A DNA stretch of 64,000 nucleotides. Origin: an uncultured Bacteroidia bacterium (GTDB taxonomy: Bacteria; Bacteroidota; Bacteroidia; NS11-12g; UBA955). Of the stretch, positions 17,220 through 26,168 are shown piece by piece. The first letter of the stretch is position 1. Every line of letters begins with the position of its first letter. The notes under the pieces are model-generated. The model was not told the DNA's origin and did no database searches. It worked only from the letters and a program-made list of their open reading frames with translations. Position numbers and translations under genes: made by a program. The stretch spans positions 45,822-109,821 of the forward strand of contig CALSSY010000003.1 in assembly GCA_943789135.1 (NCBI GenBank), given 5' to 3'.

Positions 17220-18707
17220 TTAAATAAATGGCAATATCTCTTCCAACCAATTTCGGTGATTTCCAAGTCGAGGTACTTTATTTTGTCCTCCTAATTTACC
17301 TTTCGATTGAAGCCACCTTGTGAATGTATTCGGAGATGCAATATGAACTTGTGGCTTTTTCATCAATAAATCACCCACCCTTTTACCTGCATAATCGCTA
17401 TTTACTATCTTTAATTGCTCGTCAAAAACATCAATAAAGGAGTCCAGCGATGATGGGTTTTCTTCGAATTCAAAAATCCATTCATGCCCTTCATTCCCCT
17501 TTTCAAAACAAGGAGCACCCGTATAATCGACAACACGCAATCCCAACATCTTACATGTTTCTGTTACCGCAGTTTCGGCATTATCCATTATCAATTCTTC
17601 ACCAAAAGCATTGATGAAAAGCTTTGTTCTTCCGGTAATTTTAAATAAATACGGTTCGGTTTGAGTAAACTCTACAGTATCACCAATTACATAACGCCAC
17701 AAACCTGAATTATTGGTGACCACAATTGCATAAGCTATACCTGTTTCAACTTCCCAAAGTGGAACACAATATTCTGGACCTTTACTTACCGGGTAAAACT
17801 CATAAAAAACACCGTGGTGGGTCATTAGTAATAAGTCCCGCTGATTCTCATATGCTTGAACACCAAAAAAGCCTTCACTTGCATTGTAGGTTTCGATATA
17901 CTTCATATGGTCACCCGGTATCAAACGTTTATAGGTTTCTCTATAAGGCTCAAAACTCATTCCCCCGTGAATGAACAATTGTAAATTCGGCCAAACCTCA
18001 TGGATATGCGACTTTCCCGAAATTTCTAAAATACGATTCAATAAAACCATGGCCCAAGTTGGTGCGCCTGAAATACTGGTAACATTCTCTTGCATCGTAG
18101 CGCGAGCCATTTTTTCTACTTTATCTTCCCAATTATCCATAATGGCAATGGGCAGTTCTGGGGTACTTTTATGGTTTGCCCAGGTAGGCATGTGGAACAT
18201 GAGAATCGCACTGAGATCGCCAACATAGGCTTTCCCATTCATTTCGTTCATTTTATGAGTACCGCCAATTAAAACGCCTTTACCATCAAATATATCTGCG
18301 TTAGGATAAAAGGAATGAAATTGCGTTAGAGGTTCCTTACTGCCTTTAAAATGTGTGTGTTCTAAGGCTTCGTAGGTAATAGGAATGAACTTTGACTCAT
18401 TGCTAGTTGTACCTGAACTTTTTGCAAACCATGTAATATCGGCAGGCCAAAGTAATTGTTGTTCCCCATCCATAGTACGGCGGATGTAAGGTTTAAGTTC
18501 TTCATATCCTACGACAGGTAAGGCGCTCTTAAATTCTTGATAATCTAATTTGCCCTTAACCCCGAAATTTTGGCCGTATTCAATTCGACCTAATTTGTCA
18601 ATGAAATAGTCGAGCAAATCTTCTTGATTTTTTTGAGCCTTGAGGGCCAATTCCCAAAGTTCTTGCTGTCTTTGTTTGAAATACCAACCGATTGCGCTTG
18701 AAATCAT
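17220..18707 (-). CDS. GH3 family protein (acyl-adenylating amidosynthetase-like)
   Basis: A 495-residue cytosolic protein of the GH3/ANL-like superfamily, whose plant members adenylate acids such as auxin or jasmonate and link them to amino acids. The ATP-binding motif ITWFAKSSGTTSNESKFIPI is near residue 90. YIETYNASEGFFGVQ (near residue 290) and IGDTVEF, the second and third nucleotide-binding motifs, are present, followed by FKITGRTKLFINAFGEEL. Length is within the bacterial GH3 range. The bacterial substrate is unknown. It precedes kbl on the same strand by 62 bases, so they may share a transcript, though no metabolic link is established. Confidence 0.85.
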   Translation of the reverse strand: MISSAIGWYFKQRQQELWELALKAQKNQEDLLDYFIDKLGRIEYGQNFGVKGKLDYQEFKSALPVVGYEELKPYIRRTMDGEQQLLWPADITWFAKSSGTTSNESKFIPITYEALEHTHFKGSKEPLTQFHSFYPNADIFDGKGVLIGGTHKMNEMNGKAYVGDLSAILMFHMPTWANHKSTPELPIAIMDNWEDKVEKMARATMQENVTSISGAPTWAMVLLNRILEISGKSHIHEVWPNLQLFIHGGMSFEPYRETYKRLIPGDHMKYIETYNASEGFFGVQAYENQRDLLLMTHHGVFYEFYPVSKGPEYCVPLWEVETGIAYAIVVTNNSGLWRYVIGDTVEFTQTEPYLFKITGRTKLFINAFGEELIMDNAETAVTETCKMLGLRVVDYTGAPCFEKGNEGHEWIFEFEENPSSLDSFIDVFDEQLKIVNSDYAGKRVGDLLMKKPQVHIASPNTFTRWLQSKGKLGGQNKVPRLGNHRNWLEEILPFI

Positions 18708-18747
18708 TGTTTAAACGACTGCAATGTGGTGAATTTGTTTGGAAGAA

Positions 18748-19437
18748 TCAAGCGTTTAACTCGCTTTTTTCAACGACGCCATCTCTCAAGCGAATGATTC
18801 GCTTAGCATGTTGCGCTATATCTTCTTCATGCGTTACCAATACAATGGTATTTCCCGCATTGTGAATTTCATCAAATAAAGCCATGATTTCATAGCTCGT
18901 TTTGGTATCTAAGTTTCCTGTTGGTTCATCTGCAAGCAGTATGCTTGGATTGTTAACAAGCGCTCTCGCAACAGCAACTCGTTGTCTCTGACCACCAGAA
19001 AGTTCATTGGGTTTGTGGTTCATGCGATCTCCCAACCCCACTTTTGAAAGAACTTCTTTCGCTCGCTCCTCTCTTAATTTTTTGGGAATGCCAGAGTACA
19101 CCAAGGGTAATGCTACATTATCAATAGCATTCATGCGATTCAAAAGATTAAAAGTTTGAAATACAAAGCCAATTTCTGCATTACGCACTTCGCTGAGGGC
19201 GCTATCAGACATCTTACTTACCTCCTTATTATTAAGCCAATAATCGCCCGAAGTGGGAGTGTCTAAACAGCCAATAATATTCATAAGTGTGCTTTTCCCG
19301 GATCCAGAAGGACCCATTAATGCTGCATATTCCCCCTTTTCAATTTTGAGGTTTATACCATTGAGGGCAAATACAACTTGTTCTCCTAATTGATAACGTT
19401 TGGTTACGTTGCTAATATCAATTAGTGATTTAGTCAT
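18748..19437 (-). CDS. ABC transporter ATP-binding protein (LolD/MacB type)
   Basis: A 229-residue ATPase with Walker [10 protein letters not shown]-loop (VFQTFNLL), signature [16 protein letters not shown], Walker [13 protein letters not shown] and the switch His in [10 protein letters not shown]. The [20 protein letters not shown] stretch and DEPTGNLD are typical of the LolD/MacB/FtsE class, which powers lipoprotein release or tripartite efflux through a separate permease. No permease gene is adjacent. Its start overlaps the end of gatC by eight bases, so it is translated from the gatC transcript or coupled to it. Confidence 0.9.
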   Translation of the reverse strand: MTKSLIDISNVTKRYQLGEQVVFALNGINLKIEKGEYAALMGPSGSGKSTLMNIIGCLDTPTSGDYWLNNKEVSKMSDSALSEVRNAEIGFVFQTFNLLNRMNAIDNVALPLVYSGIPKKLREERAKEVLSKVGLGDRMNHKPNELSGGQRQRVAVARALVNNPSILLADEPTGNLDTKTSYEIMALFDEIHNAGNTIVLVTHEEDIAQHAKRIIRLRDGVVEKSELNA

Positions 19438-19726
19438 TTTGCTCTATTACTTTAGGCACTCTAAAGAAATCGCTATCGCTTTTTGGTGCGTTTTTCAAGG
19501 CATCGGCCTTGGAAATGTCCTGAATTACATCGTCACTTCTCAAAACGGTGTGACTCTCACTCATATAAATCAGAGGTTCCACACCGGCAGTATCCACCTC
19601 TTTTAACTTTTCACACATAGCCAGTATGTTCTCTAAATCCTGCCGTATGTTGTCCTTTTCTGTTCCTTCGAAGGATAAACGGGACAAATGCGCTAAGGCA
19701 TCTATTTTTTCGTCGGTTATTTTCAT
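19430..19726 (-). CDS. gatC: Aspartyl/glutamyl-tRNA amidotransferase subunit C
   Basis: A 98-residue protein with the GatC pattern: [17 protein letters not shown] at the N-terminus, [20 protein letters not shown], then VLRSDDVIQ and the C-terminal [12 protein letters not shown]. GatC stabilises GatA-GatB, which converts Glu-tRNA-Gln or Asp-tRNA-Asn to the amidated forms. gatA and gatB are not in the window, so the subunits are unlinked here. It overlaps plsC upstream by four bases and the ABC ATPase downstream by eight. Confidence 0.92.
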   Translation of the reverse strand: MKITDEKIDALAHLSRLSFEGTEKDNIRQDLENILAMCEKLKEVDTAGVEPLIYMSESHTVLRSDDVIQDISKADALKNAPKSDSDFFRVPKVIEQND

Positions 19727-20461
19727 ACTATTTTGGCGTCTATTAAATCTTGATTGATAATCGAATATACTTTATCGGCTAACTCTTTAGCATCGTCTAT
19801 CGACAAGTCCTTAGTTTGAATCGGTGCATGTACTTTCATTCTCATTTTACCTGGTGACATGAAGTTGGTAAACACATTGAATCGTTTCATGTTGTCGAAG
19901 ATAGTAACGGGCACAACCGGCAATCCCTTTTCAATTGCTAATTTAAAAGCACCTAGTTTCAATGGATATTTCATTTCAGGAGCATTATTGGGAATTCTCC
20001 CTTCTGGAAATATAAGCAGGCTCGCACCTTTGTCAAGTTTTTCCCCCGCTTTTAAGAATGCTTCATGTGAATTTCTTAGGCTCTCTCTTTTTACCGGAAC
20101 ATCTATTGTTTTAAACCAGATTCTGAATAAAGGAATCTTGCTTAGTTCCATTTTCGCCATGAAAAAATTAAATGTTGGAAGAAAACCACCCATTAAAACA
20201 ATATCCAAATAAGAAATATGATTGGCACAAAACACATATTGTTGTTTAGGATCAATTCGTTGTTCGTAACGCACATCAGGGAACATACCATGTTAAAAGG
20301 CTTGCAAGGTGTGCCCAAAATTTACGCACCTTATCTGCATAGTAATAGGTGCTTTCTTGAGACAATAAGAGCCATAATAACGGATAAAGAATCAAGAACA
20401 GACCGATAAAGATCAATCCGTAAAATCCCATGTAAATATATCCGAAAACCTTTTTAATCAT
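19723..20461 (-). pseudogene. plsC: 1-acyl-sn-glycerol-3-phosphate acyltransferase, one frameshift
   Basis: A PlsC-type acyltransferase of the inner membrane that makes phosphatidic acid. The first frame (20461-20276) holds the N-terminal membrane helix and ends HLASLLTWYVP-stop. The second (to 19723) begins DVRYEQRIDPKQQYVFC and contains the HX4D active site (NHISYLD) and the FPEGRIP glycerol-phosphate motif. Removing one C from the minus-strand CCC at 20279-20281 joins them as WYVPDVRYEQ and gives a ~245-residue enzyme, the usual length. As written neither half is functional. Upstream DUF4199 overlaps its start by four bases. Confidence 0.85.
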
Positions 20462-20985
20462 CTTTTCTTCTTTGCAACGTACACCAACAACGTTATAATC
20501 ATTGAGAGTGAAAGATACATCTGAATTTCAAAACTTGCATAGGTGCCCACCTTAAGTTTTTCCTCGAGATTCTCAATAGCCACCTTTCGCTTTTCAACCT
20601 TCATATTGCTTGTTACCAAACTCGTGTCTCTAGCTATATAGGCATCTATCGCTTGTACTTGGCTGTTCTTAAAATGTTCAAATTGCACCGGTTGATTACT
20701 CTGAATATGTTTGTAAACCGCCACATTACATAAAGCCGCTATTAAAGCCATGGTTAAACTAGCAAAAAGGGTTTTGCCTAAAGTAATTGGAGTTTCAGCA
20801 TCGGTAACCATAAAACTCTTTACCAGCAAAAAAACACCTATGCCTAAAATAAATATATTGCCCAATGTGGGCACAGCAGAAATGAAATTCCTATGCATGT
20901 ACAATTGATTCAAGAAATTAATCAACAACATGCTGGCGCTAAGAGAGCCAAATGCAATTCCATACACAATCACACGTTTCAACAT
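20458..20985 (-). CDS. DUF4199 domain membrane protein
   Basis: A 175-residue inner-membrane protein with four predicted helices (near residues 7-27, 40-60, 72-92 and 150-170) and a charged segment between helices three and four. The N-terminus (LKRVIVYGIAFGSLSASMLL) and topology fit DUF4199, a Bacteroidota family with no known function. It is the first gene of the compact DUF4199-plsC-gatC-ABC ATPase run, overlapping plsC in ATGA fashion, which suggests one transcript. Confidence 0.75.
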   Translation of the reverse strand: MLKRVIVYGIAFGSLSASMLLINFLNQLYMHRNFISAVPTLGNIFILGIGVFLLVKSFMVTDAETPITLGKTLFASLTMALIAALCNVAVYKHIQSNQPVQFEHFKNSQVQAIDAYIARDTSLVTSNMKVEKRKVAIENLEEKLKVGTYASFEIQMYLSLSMIITLLVYVAKKKR

Positions 20986-21038
20986 GAGAACAAAGGTACG
21001 GATGATTTAATTTTATATGAACGGATTTTAATTTAAAC

Positions 21039-21064
21039 AAAAGGCCGGTATTAACCGGCCTTTT
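21039..21064 (-). terminator. Terminator after the DUF3276 gene
   Basis: A perfect GGCCGGT/ACCGGCC stem (21043-21060) flanked by AAAA and TTTT. It lies just after the DUF3276 stop (21080) and before the DUF4199 start, so it separates the two minus-strand units. It could work in both directions. Confidence 0.75.
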
Positions 21065-21079
21065 GTATTTGCAAGATAC

Positions 21080-21400
21080 TTAAGATTCTTCGCTTTCCTC
21101 GGGACGGGTATACTCATCAAAATTATATTCTGGAAGTAAATTCGATTTCACGTGACCAATGGTTTCATTTAAAGCATCGGCAAACTTGTTGAAGTCTTCC
21201 TTATATAAATGTAGTTTAGTTTTTGTGAAAGAACCGTCGTCAAATCGGCTTCTTTTACTCTCGGTAATGGTAATATAGTAGTCGTTATTTCTTGTAGCTT
21301 TCACATCGAAAAAATACGTACGTTTACCTGCTCTTACTCTACGAGAGAAAATGTCTTCTTGGTGATCTTGATCTTTGTAGTTGTCTTCATGCATAGGCAT
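21080..21400 (-). CDS. DUF3276 family PUR-alpha-like nucleic-acid-binding protein
   Basis: A 106-residue protein with the DUF3276/PUR-repeat pattern IFSRRVRAGKRTYFFDVK, then DYYITITESKRS and HLYKEDFNKFADALNETI. These are Bacteroidota relatives of eukaryotic Pur-alpha single-strand DNA/RNA-binding proteins. The acidic tail (RPEESEES) is usual. An alternative ATG two codons in (MHEDN) is also possible. It has its own terminator and sits alone, so it is likely monocistronic. Confidence 0.88.
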   Translation of the reverse strand: MPMHEDNYKDQDHQEDIFSRRVRAGKRTYFFDVKATRNNDYYITITESKRSRFDDGSFTKTKLHLYKEDFNKFADALNETIGHVKSNLLPEYNFDEYTRPEESEES

Positions 21401-21553
21401 ACCTTTCGTTTTTGTTTATTAGCAAATATGCAAAAAATATTGAGCTAAACCTCAATTTCATGACTTTTTTATGAAGGTTTTTAAACACTTTATAAATGGT
21501 TTCCAATTTATTGAACAGGGAATAGCCCGTTGGGGGTAAGTGTCAAATCGTCA

Positions 21554-23317
21554 CTAAGCGTCAAGTGATTGATTTTCAAACAACCATGAATAGTAATCAT
21601 TTGTTCCAACAAGTTTCTCGTGCGTGCCTTTAGCTGCAACTTTTCCATCTTCTAATACCCAAATTACATCCGCTTTTAATACCGGCGCAATTCTATGACT
21701 ACTCATGATTATGGTCTTGTCTTTTAAGGCTATTTTTAGCCTTTCAATTATAGCGGCTTCGGTTTCGGCATCTACAGCACTTAAACAATCATCGAAGATA
21801 TAAATGTCCGCATCACGCATCAAGGCACGCGCCAAAGACATACGCTGTTTTTGACCTCCAGACAAAGAAACTCCGCGCTCGCCAATAACTGTCTCCAGGC
21901 CATTTGGGAACATTTGAATATCGTTATTCAAAGCTGAATATTTCAATATTCTTTGCAAATCTTCCTCGGAAACCTCTTTCTCACTTCCAAATAATATATT
22001 CTCTTTTAGCGTATCACTGAATAGAAACGTATCCTGTTGCACATAGGCAATCTTAGACCTGAATGCGGTTAAGGCATAGTCTGACATGTCTACCCCGTCT
22101 ACCTTAAAAGTGCCATCTTGCAATTCAAGTTGCCGCGTTAACAGTTGAATTAACGTCGTTTTGCCGCTACCTGTCTTACCCACCACACCAATAAATTGTC
22201 CTTTTTTAATATCGATATCTACACCGTGTAAAGCAGGAAAATCTTTGTCTAAATATTGATATTTTGGGATACTAACGTGTATGTTTTGAAAATCAGGAAA
22301 GGGAGCTATACCGGAGTCGTTCTGCTCTGGTTGATTCAGGAATTCATTAATACGCTTCTGACTCGCGCTGGCTTTCTGAACCAATGCCGTGGTCCATCCC
22401 AAACTGGCAACGGGCCAGATCAACATGTTTAAATAAATGATAAACTCAGCTACATTACCCGGTGTAAACCTGCCTTCTTTAACCTCCCAACCACCGATAT
22501 AAAGCACTAAAATTGTGCTCAAACCCATCAATAAGGTCATCAATGGGAAGAAAATGGCATTGATTTTTGCTAACGAAAGATTTTTTTCTTGAAATGTTTT
22601 TCCGGACTCAAAAAAATCATCATTGAAATGCCGTTCAGCACCAAAGGATTTTATAATACGTATTCCAGCAAATGTTTCTTGAGCTTTCGTTGTGATATGA
22701 GACAATTGCTCTTGAATTCTCTTGTTTCCAATATTGATCTTCTTACTTACTACATAAATGGAATAAGACAGAAATGGAAGAGGCAATAATACCCAAGCCG
22801 TCAATGATGCATTGATCATCAACATTTGAGTAACAATCATAACAAAAGAAAAAATGATGTTCGCGAAATACATAATAGAAGGTCCGATGTACATACGCAC
22901 ATTGGAAACATCCTCCGAAATTCGAGACATTAAATCTCCCGTATAATTATTGCGATAAAATTCTTCCCCAAGAAGTTCATACTTTTGAAAAATTTCGTTT
23001 TTTTGATCGTATTCTATGTTACGCGACGTTACAATTAAGGTCTGACGCATTAAAAACAGGAAAACACCCTTAAGGATGGCCGCTACCAGAATGGCAATAC
23101 CAAACCCAAGAACTGTTTTGAGTGCTGCGGCATACAACAGATTATTTTCAATAAGAGATATGTTTTGAGAAATCCACAGTGCATCATCAATACCCAATCG
23201 CACAAATACAGGTATGTATATGGCAAATAAATTGCTTAAAACAACACAAGCAATACCTAAAAGTATGAGCCATTTGTAACGTAAGAGGTATTTATTTAAT
23301 GAGGCTAGTTCGGACAC
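21554..23317 (-). CDS. ABC exporter, fused permease and ATPase (MsbA-like)
   Basis: A 587-residue half-transporter. The N-terminal ~320 residues carry six membrane helices of the type I exporter fold, including the coupling-helix region EEFYRNNYTGDLMSRISEDV. The C-terminal ATPase has Walker A VGKTGSGKTTLIQ, the Q-loop AYVQQDTFLFS, signature LSGGQKQRMSLARALM, Walker B IYIFDDCLSAVD and the switch His in IIMSSHRIAP. It should work as a homodimer or with a partner elsewhere, exporting lipid or drug-like substrates. Substrate not determinable. It is transcribed away from rpsO, with 234 bases between them. Confidence 0.9.
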   Translation of the reverse strand: MSELASLNKYLLRYKWLILLGIACVVLSNLFAIYIPVFVRLGIDDALWISQNISLIENNLLYAAALKTVLGFGIAILVAAILKGVFLFLMRQTLIVTSRNIEYDQKNEIFQKYELLGEEFYRNNYTGDLMSRISEDVSNVRMYIGPSIMYFANIIFSFVMIVTQMLMINASLTAWVLLPLPFLSYSIYVVSKKINIGNKRIQEQLSHITTKAQETFAGIRIIKSFGAERHFNDDFFESGKTFQEKNLSLAKINAIFFPLMTLLMGLSTILVLYIGGWEVKEGRFTPGNVAEFIIYLNMLIWPVASLGWTTALVQKASASQKRINEFLNQPEQNDSGIAPFPDFQNIHVSIPKYQYLDKDFPALHGVDIDIKKGQFIGVVGKTGSGKTTLIQLLTRQLELQDGTFKVDGVDMSDYALTAFRSKIAYVQQDTFLFSDTLKENILFGSEKEVSEEDLQRILKYSALNNDIQMFPNGLETVIGERGVSLSGGQKQRMSLARALMRDADIYIFDDCLSAVDAETEAAIIERLKIALKDKTIIMSSHRIAPVLKADVIWVLEDGKVAAKGTHEKLVGTNDYYSWLFENQSLDA

Positions 23318-23524
23318 GATGTTTGTTCAAAGCAAAGGTACTTTTAAAAAAATTCTGATCTCTGAAAACTTTTTACTGCTTGCCTTGTTTTTTACTTGGG
23401 GTAGATTTAAGTTTTCATAGCTGGCAAGGTCCTGGGTTAACTCCCGGGATTTTGCTTTTTTAGTGGATTCTAAAAGTTTTTAAAATATTTTTTGAAGCAG
23501 TTTCCACATGTTATCCATATTTCG

Positions 23525-23532
23525 TATCTTTG
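23525..23532 (+). promoter_or_regulatory. Bacteroidota -7 promoter element for rpsO
   Basis: TATCTTTG matches TAnnTTTG exactly and is 19 bases before the rpsO ATG. The best -33 candidate is an imperfect TTTC about 20 bases upstream. The short leader leaves little room for the S15 translational pseudoknot known from E. coli. Confidence 0.5.
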
Positions 23533-23551
23533 CCCTCCAATTGAGTAGCAT

Positions 23552-23821
23552 ATGCATTTAACCGCAGAACAAAAGAAAGAGATTTTTGCCAAATTTGGTG
23601 GCGATGAGCGCAATACTGGCAGTACAGAGGCACAAGTTGCCATGTTTACCGAGCGTATTAACTACATCAGTAACCATTTGAAACAAGCGCGTAAAGACAA
23701 GAGCGCAGAATTGTCATTGATTAAACTAGTAGGTAAGCGTAGAAGCTTGTTAAACTACTTAGCGAAACAAGACATTTTCAAGTATCGTGAATTGATCAAG
23801 GAATTAGGTTTACGTAAGTAA
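23552..23821 (+). CDS. rpsO: 30S ribosomal protein S15
   Basis: An 89-residue protein with the full S15 pattern: GSTEAQVAMFTERINYIS, HLKQARKDKSAELSLIKLVG and KRRSLLNYLAKQD. It binds the central domain of 16S rRNA during 30S assembly. Length equals the bacterial norm. It has its own promoter and is followed by a strong terminator before pnp; the rpsO-pnp order is conserved in many bacteria. Confidence 0.98.
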   Translation: MHLTAEQKKEIFAKFGGDERNTGSTEAQVAMFTERINYISNHLKQARKDKSAELSLIKLVGKRRSLLNYLAKQDIFKYRELIKELGLRK

Positions 23822-23844
23822 TCTCAATTTCTTTTTATGAATAG

Positions 23845-23880
23845 AAAAGCCCCGTTCGCTAAAGCGAAGCGGGGCTTTTT
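23845..23880 (+). terminator. Terminator between rpsO and pnp
   Basis: A GC-rich hairpin AGCCCCG...CGGGGCT with an inner TTCGCT/AGCGAA extension and one bulged G, ending in five U. It lies 20 bases before the pnp start, so much of the rpsO transcription should end here; partial read-through into pnp is plausible. Confidence 0.85.
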
Positions 23881-23899
23881 GTTTAAAAAAAATTAACCT

Positions 23900-26113
23900 A
23901 TGAATATCACAAAAACCCAATTTGATACTGGTAATGGCCGTATCATTAATTTAGAAACCGGGCGTATGGCCCGTCAAGCACACGGAAGTTGTGTTTTGAC
24001 CGTGGGTAAAACCATGTTGCTTGCTACTGTCGTTAGTAGCTATGACGCTAAAGAAGGTATTGATTTCCTTCCCTTGAGTGTTGATTATCAAGAAAAATTC
24101 GCTGCTGTGGGAAGAATCCCAGGTAGCTTTTTACGTCGCGAGGCTCGTTTATCAGACTATGAAATTTTAATTTGTCGTTTGGTAGACCGTTGTTTACGTC
24201 CCTTATTTCCAGAAGATTATCACGCTGATACCCAGGTGATGATTACCCTACTTTCTTCAGATGAAAATGAAATTCCTGATACCTATGTTGGATTAGCGGC
24301 TTCTACCGCGTTGATGTTAAGTGACATTCCATTTAACGGGCCTATTTCTGAAGTTCGTGTTGGACGTATTGATGGAAAATTTGTAATCAACCCTACTCGT
24401 GAAGAATTGGCAAAATCAGATATCGACCTTTTGTTAGGCGGTACTGCCAAGGATTTAAATATGGTTGAAGGAGAAATGAACGAACTTTCTGAAGACGAAT
24501 TCTTAGAAGCTTTGAAGTTTGGACATGCTGCCATTCAAGCACAATGTGCAGAACAGTGGAATATGGTTGAACAAATGGGCGGTAAAAAGCCTGTGCGCGA
24601 ATACAACCACGAAGACAACGACGAAGCACTTCGCGAACGCGTTATTGCTGAAACTTCAGCTGCTATACGTGAGGTTGCTGAAAGTGGTAAGTCCAAAAAG
24701 GAACGTTCTGAAGCTTTCCGTGCCGTTTTAGATGCATACCTTACCCAGTTTGAAGGTCATGAAGATAAAGATCGCATGGTTCGTTTGACCAAGAAATACT
24801 TCCACGAAGCAGAATACAATGAAATGCGTGCTATGATTTTAGAATCTGGCAAACGTTTAGACGGTCGTAAAACCAATGAGGTGCGTCAAATCTTTACAGA
24901 AGTTGACGTTTTACCCGCTGCTCACGGATCTTCTTTATTCACACGTGGTGAAACCCAATCATTAACCACGGTAACTTTAGGTGGAAAGACAGATGAACAA
25001 TTGTTAGACTCTCCTACTTTACACGGAACAAGTCGATTGATGTTGCACTACAACTTCCCTGGTTTTTCAACTGGTGAAGTTCGTCCAAACAGAGGTCCTG
25101 GTCGTCGTGAAATTGGTCACGGTAACCTAGCACTTCGCGGAATCAAAGCCATGCTTCCCAAAGATGTACCTTATGTGATCCGTATTGTAAGTGATATTTT
25201 AGAATCAAATGGTTCTTCAAGTATGGCTACTGTTTGTGCCGGTTCTATGGCGTTAATGGATGCTGGTATTCAATTGCAAAAGCCAGTAAGTGGAATTGCA
25301 ATGGGATTAATCACCAACGAAAGTGGTAAATTCCAAATCTTAAGTGATATCCTTGGAGATGAAGATCACCTAGGGGATATGGACTTCAAGGTAATTGGTA
25401 CCCAAGACGGTATTACCGCTTGTCAAATGGATATTAAAATTGATGGTTTGAATTGGGATATGGTTGGACAAGCTTTGAAGCAAGCTCGCGAAGGCCGTAT
25501 GCACATCTTAGGCGAAATGGCTAAGAGCATTAGCCAGCCTCAAGGTGAATTGAAGCCACATACTCCAAGAATTGAAGTTATTGAAATTGAAAAAGAGTTC
25601 ATTGGTGCGGTTATCGGACCAGGTGGTAAGATCATTCAAGATATTCAATTGCGCACTGGAACTACCATCTCAATTGAAGAGCGCGATGGTAAAGGTTTTG
25701 TTGAAATTTTATCTGAAAACGCAGATAATATGCAAGCAGCTATGGATATCGTTAAAGGTATCGTAGCCATTCCTGAGGTAGGTGCAACTTACTCAGGTAA
25801 GGTAAAAACCATAACCGACTTCGGCGCATTTGTTGAATTCATGCCTGGAAAAGATGGCTTATTGCATATTTCTGAGATCTCTTGGGAAAAAACACCAACC
25901 ATGGAAGGTGTCTTTGAAGAAGGTCAAGTTTTAGAAGTTAAATTGGTAGAGGTTGACAAGAAAACTGGAAAATTCCGTTTAAGTCAGCGTGCACTCACAC
26001 CAAAACCTGAAGGTTACGTTGAGCGTGAACGCGAACCTCGCCCTAGCAATGGTGGACGTGGTGGCGATCGTCGTGATGATCGCAGAGGTGGTGGAAATCG
26101 CCGTCGCGACTAA
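23900..26113 (+). CDS. pnp: Polyribonucleotide nucleotidyltransferase
   Basis: A 737-residue phosphorolytic 3'-5' exoribonuclease of RNA decay. Two RNase PH-like domains are visible (MARQAHGSCVLTVGKTMLLA near residue 25; LFTRGETQSLTTVTLGG near 350, with the catalytic-site DMDFKVIGT near 495), then a KH domain (GAVIGPGGKIIQDIQ near 575) and an S1 domain (GKVKTITDFGAFVEFMPGKD near 635). The last ~30 residues are an Arg/Gly-rich tail (RGGDRRDDRRGGG), likely an RNA-binding extension. Length fits the family. A bidirectional terminator follows. Confidence 0.97.
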   Translation: MNITKTQFDTGNGRIINLETGRMARQAHGSCVLTVGKTMLLATVVSSYDAKEGIDFLPLSVDYQEKFAAVGRIPGSFLRREARLSDYEILICRLVDRCLRPLFPEDYHADTQVMITLLSSDENEIPDTYVGLAASTALMLSDIPFNGPISEVRVGRIDGKFVINPTREELAKSDIDLLLGGTAKDLNMVEGEMNELSEDEFLEALKFGHAAIQAQCAEQWNMVEQMGGKKPVREYNHEDNDEALRERVIAETSAAIREVAESGKSKKERSEAFRAVLDAYLTQFEGHEDKDRMVRLTKKYFHEAEYNEMRAMILESGKRLDGRKTNEVRQIFTEVDVLPAAHGSSLFTRGETQSLTTVTLGGKTDEQLLDSPTLHGTSRLMLHYNFPGFSTGEVRPNRGPGRREIGHGNLALRGIKAMLPKDVPYVIRIVSDILESNGSSSMATVCAGSMALMDAGIQLQKPVSGIAMGLITNESGKFQILSDILGDEDHLGDMDFKVIGTQDGITACQMDIKIDGLNWDMVGQALKQAREGRMHILGEMAKSISQPQGELKPHTPRIEVIEIEKEFIGAVIGPGGKIIQDIQLRTGTTISIEERDGKGFVEILSENADNMQAAMDIVKGIVAIPEVGATYSGKVKTITDFGAFVEFMPGKDGLLHISEISWEKTPTMEGVFEEGQVLEVKLVEVDKKTGKFRLSQRALTPKPEGYVEREREPRPSNGGRGGDRRDDRRGGGNRRRD

Positions 26114-26137
26114 CTTACACATTCAACCCATTAGTTT

Positions 26138-26168
26138 AAAAAAGGCCTCCCAATGTGAGGCCTTTTTT
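26138..26168. terminator. Bidirectional terminator between pnp and the GT87-like gene
   Basis: AAAAAGGCCTC pairs with GAGGCCTTTTTT around a short loop, with A and T runs on both sides. It ends transcripts from both convergent genes; its T-run abuts the GT87-like stop codon region at 26167. Confidence 0.82.
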
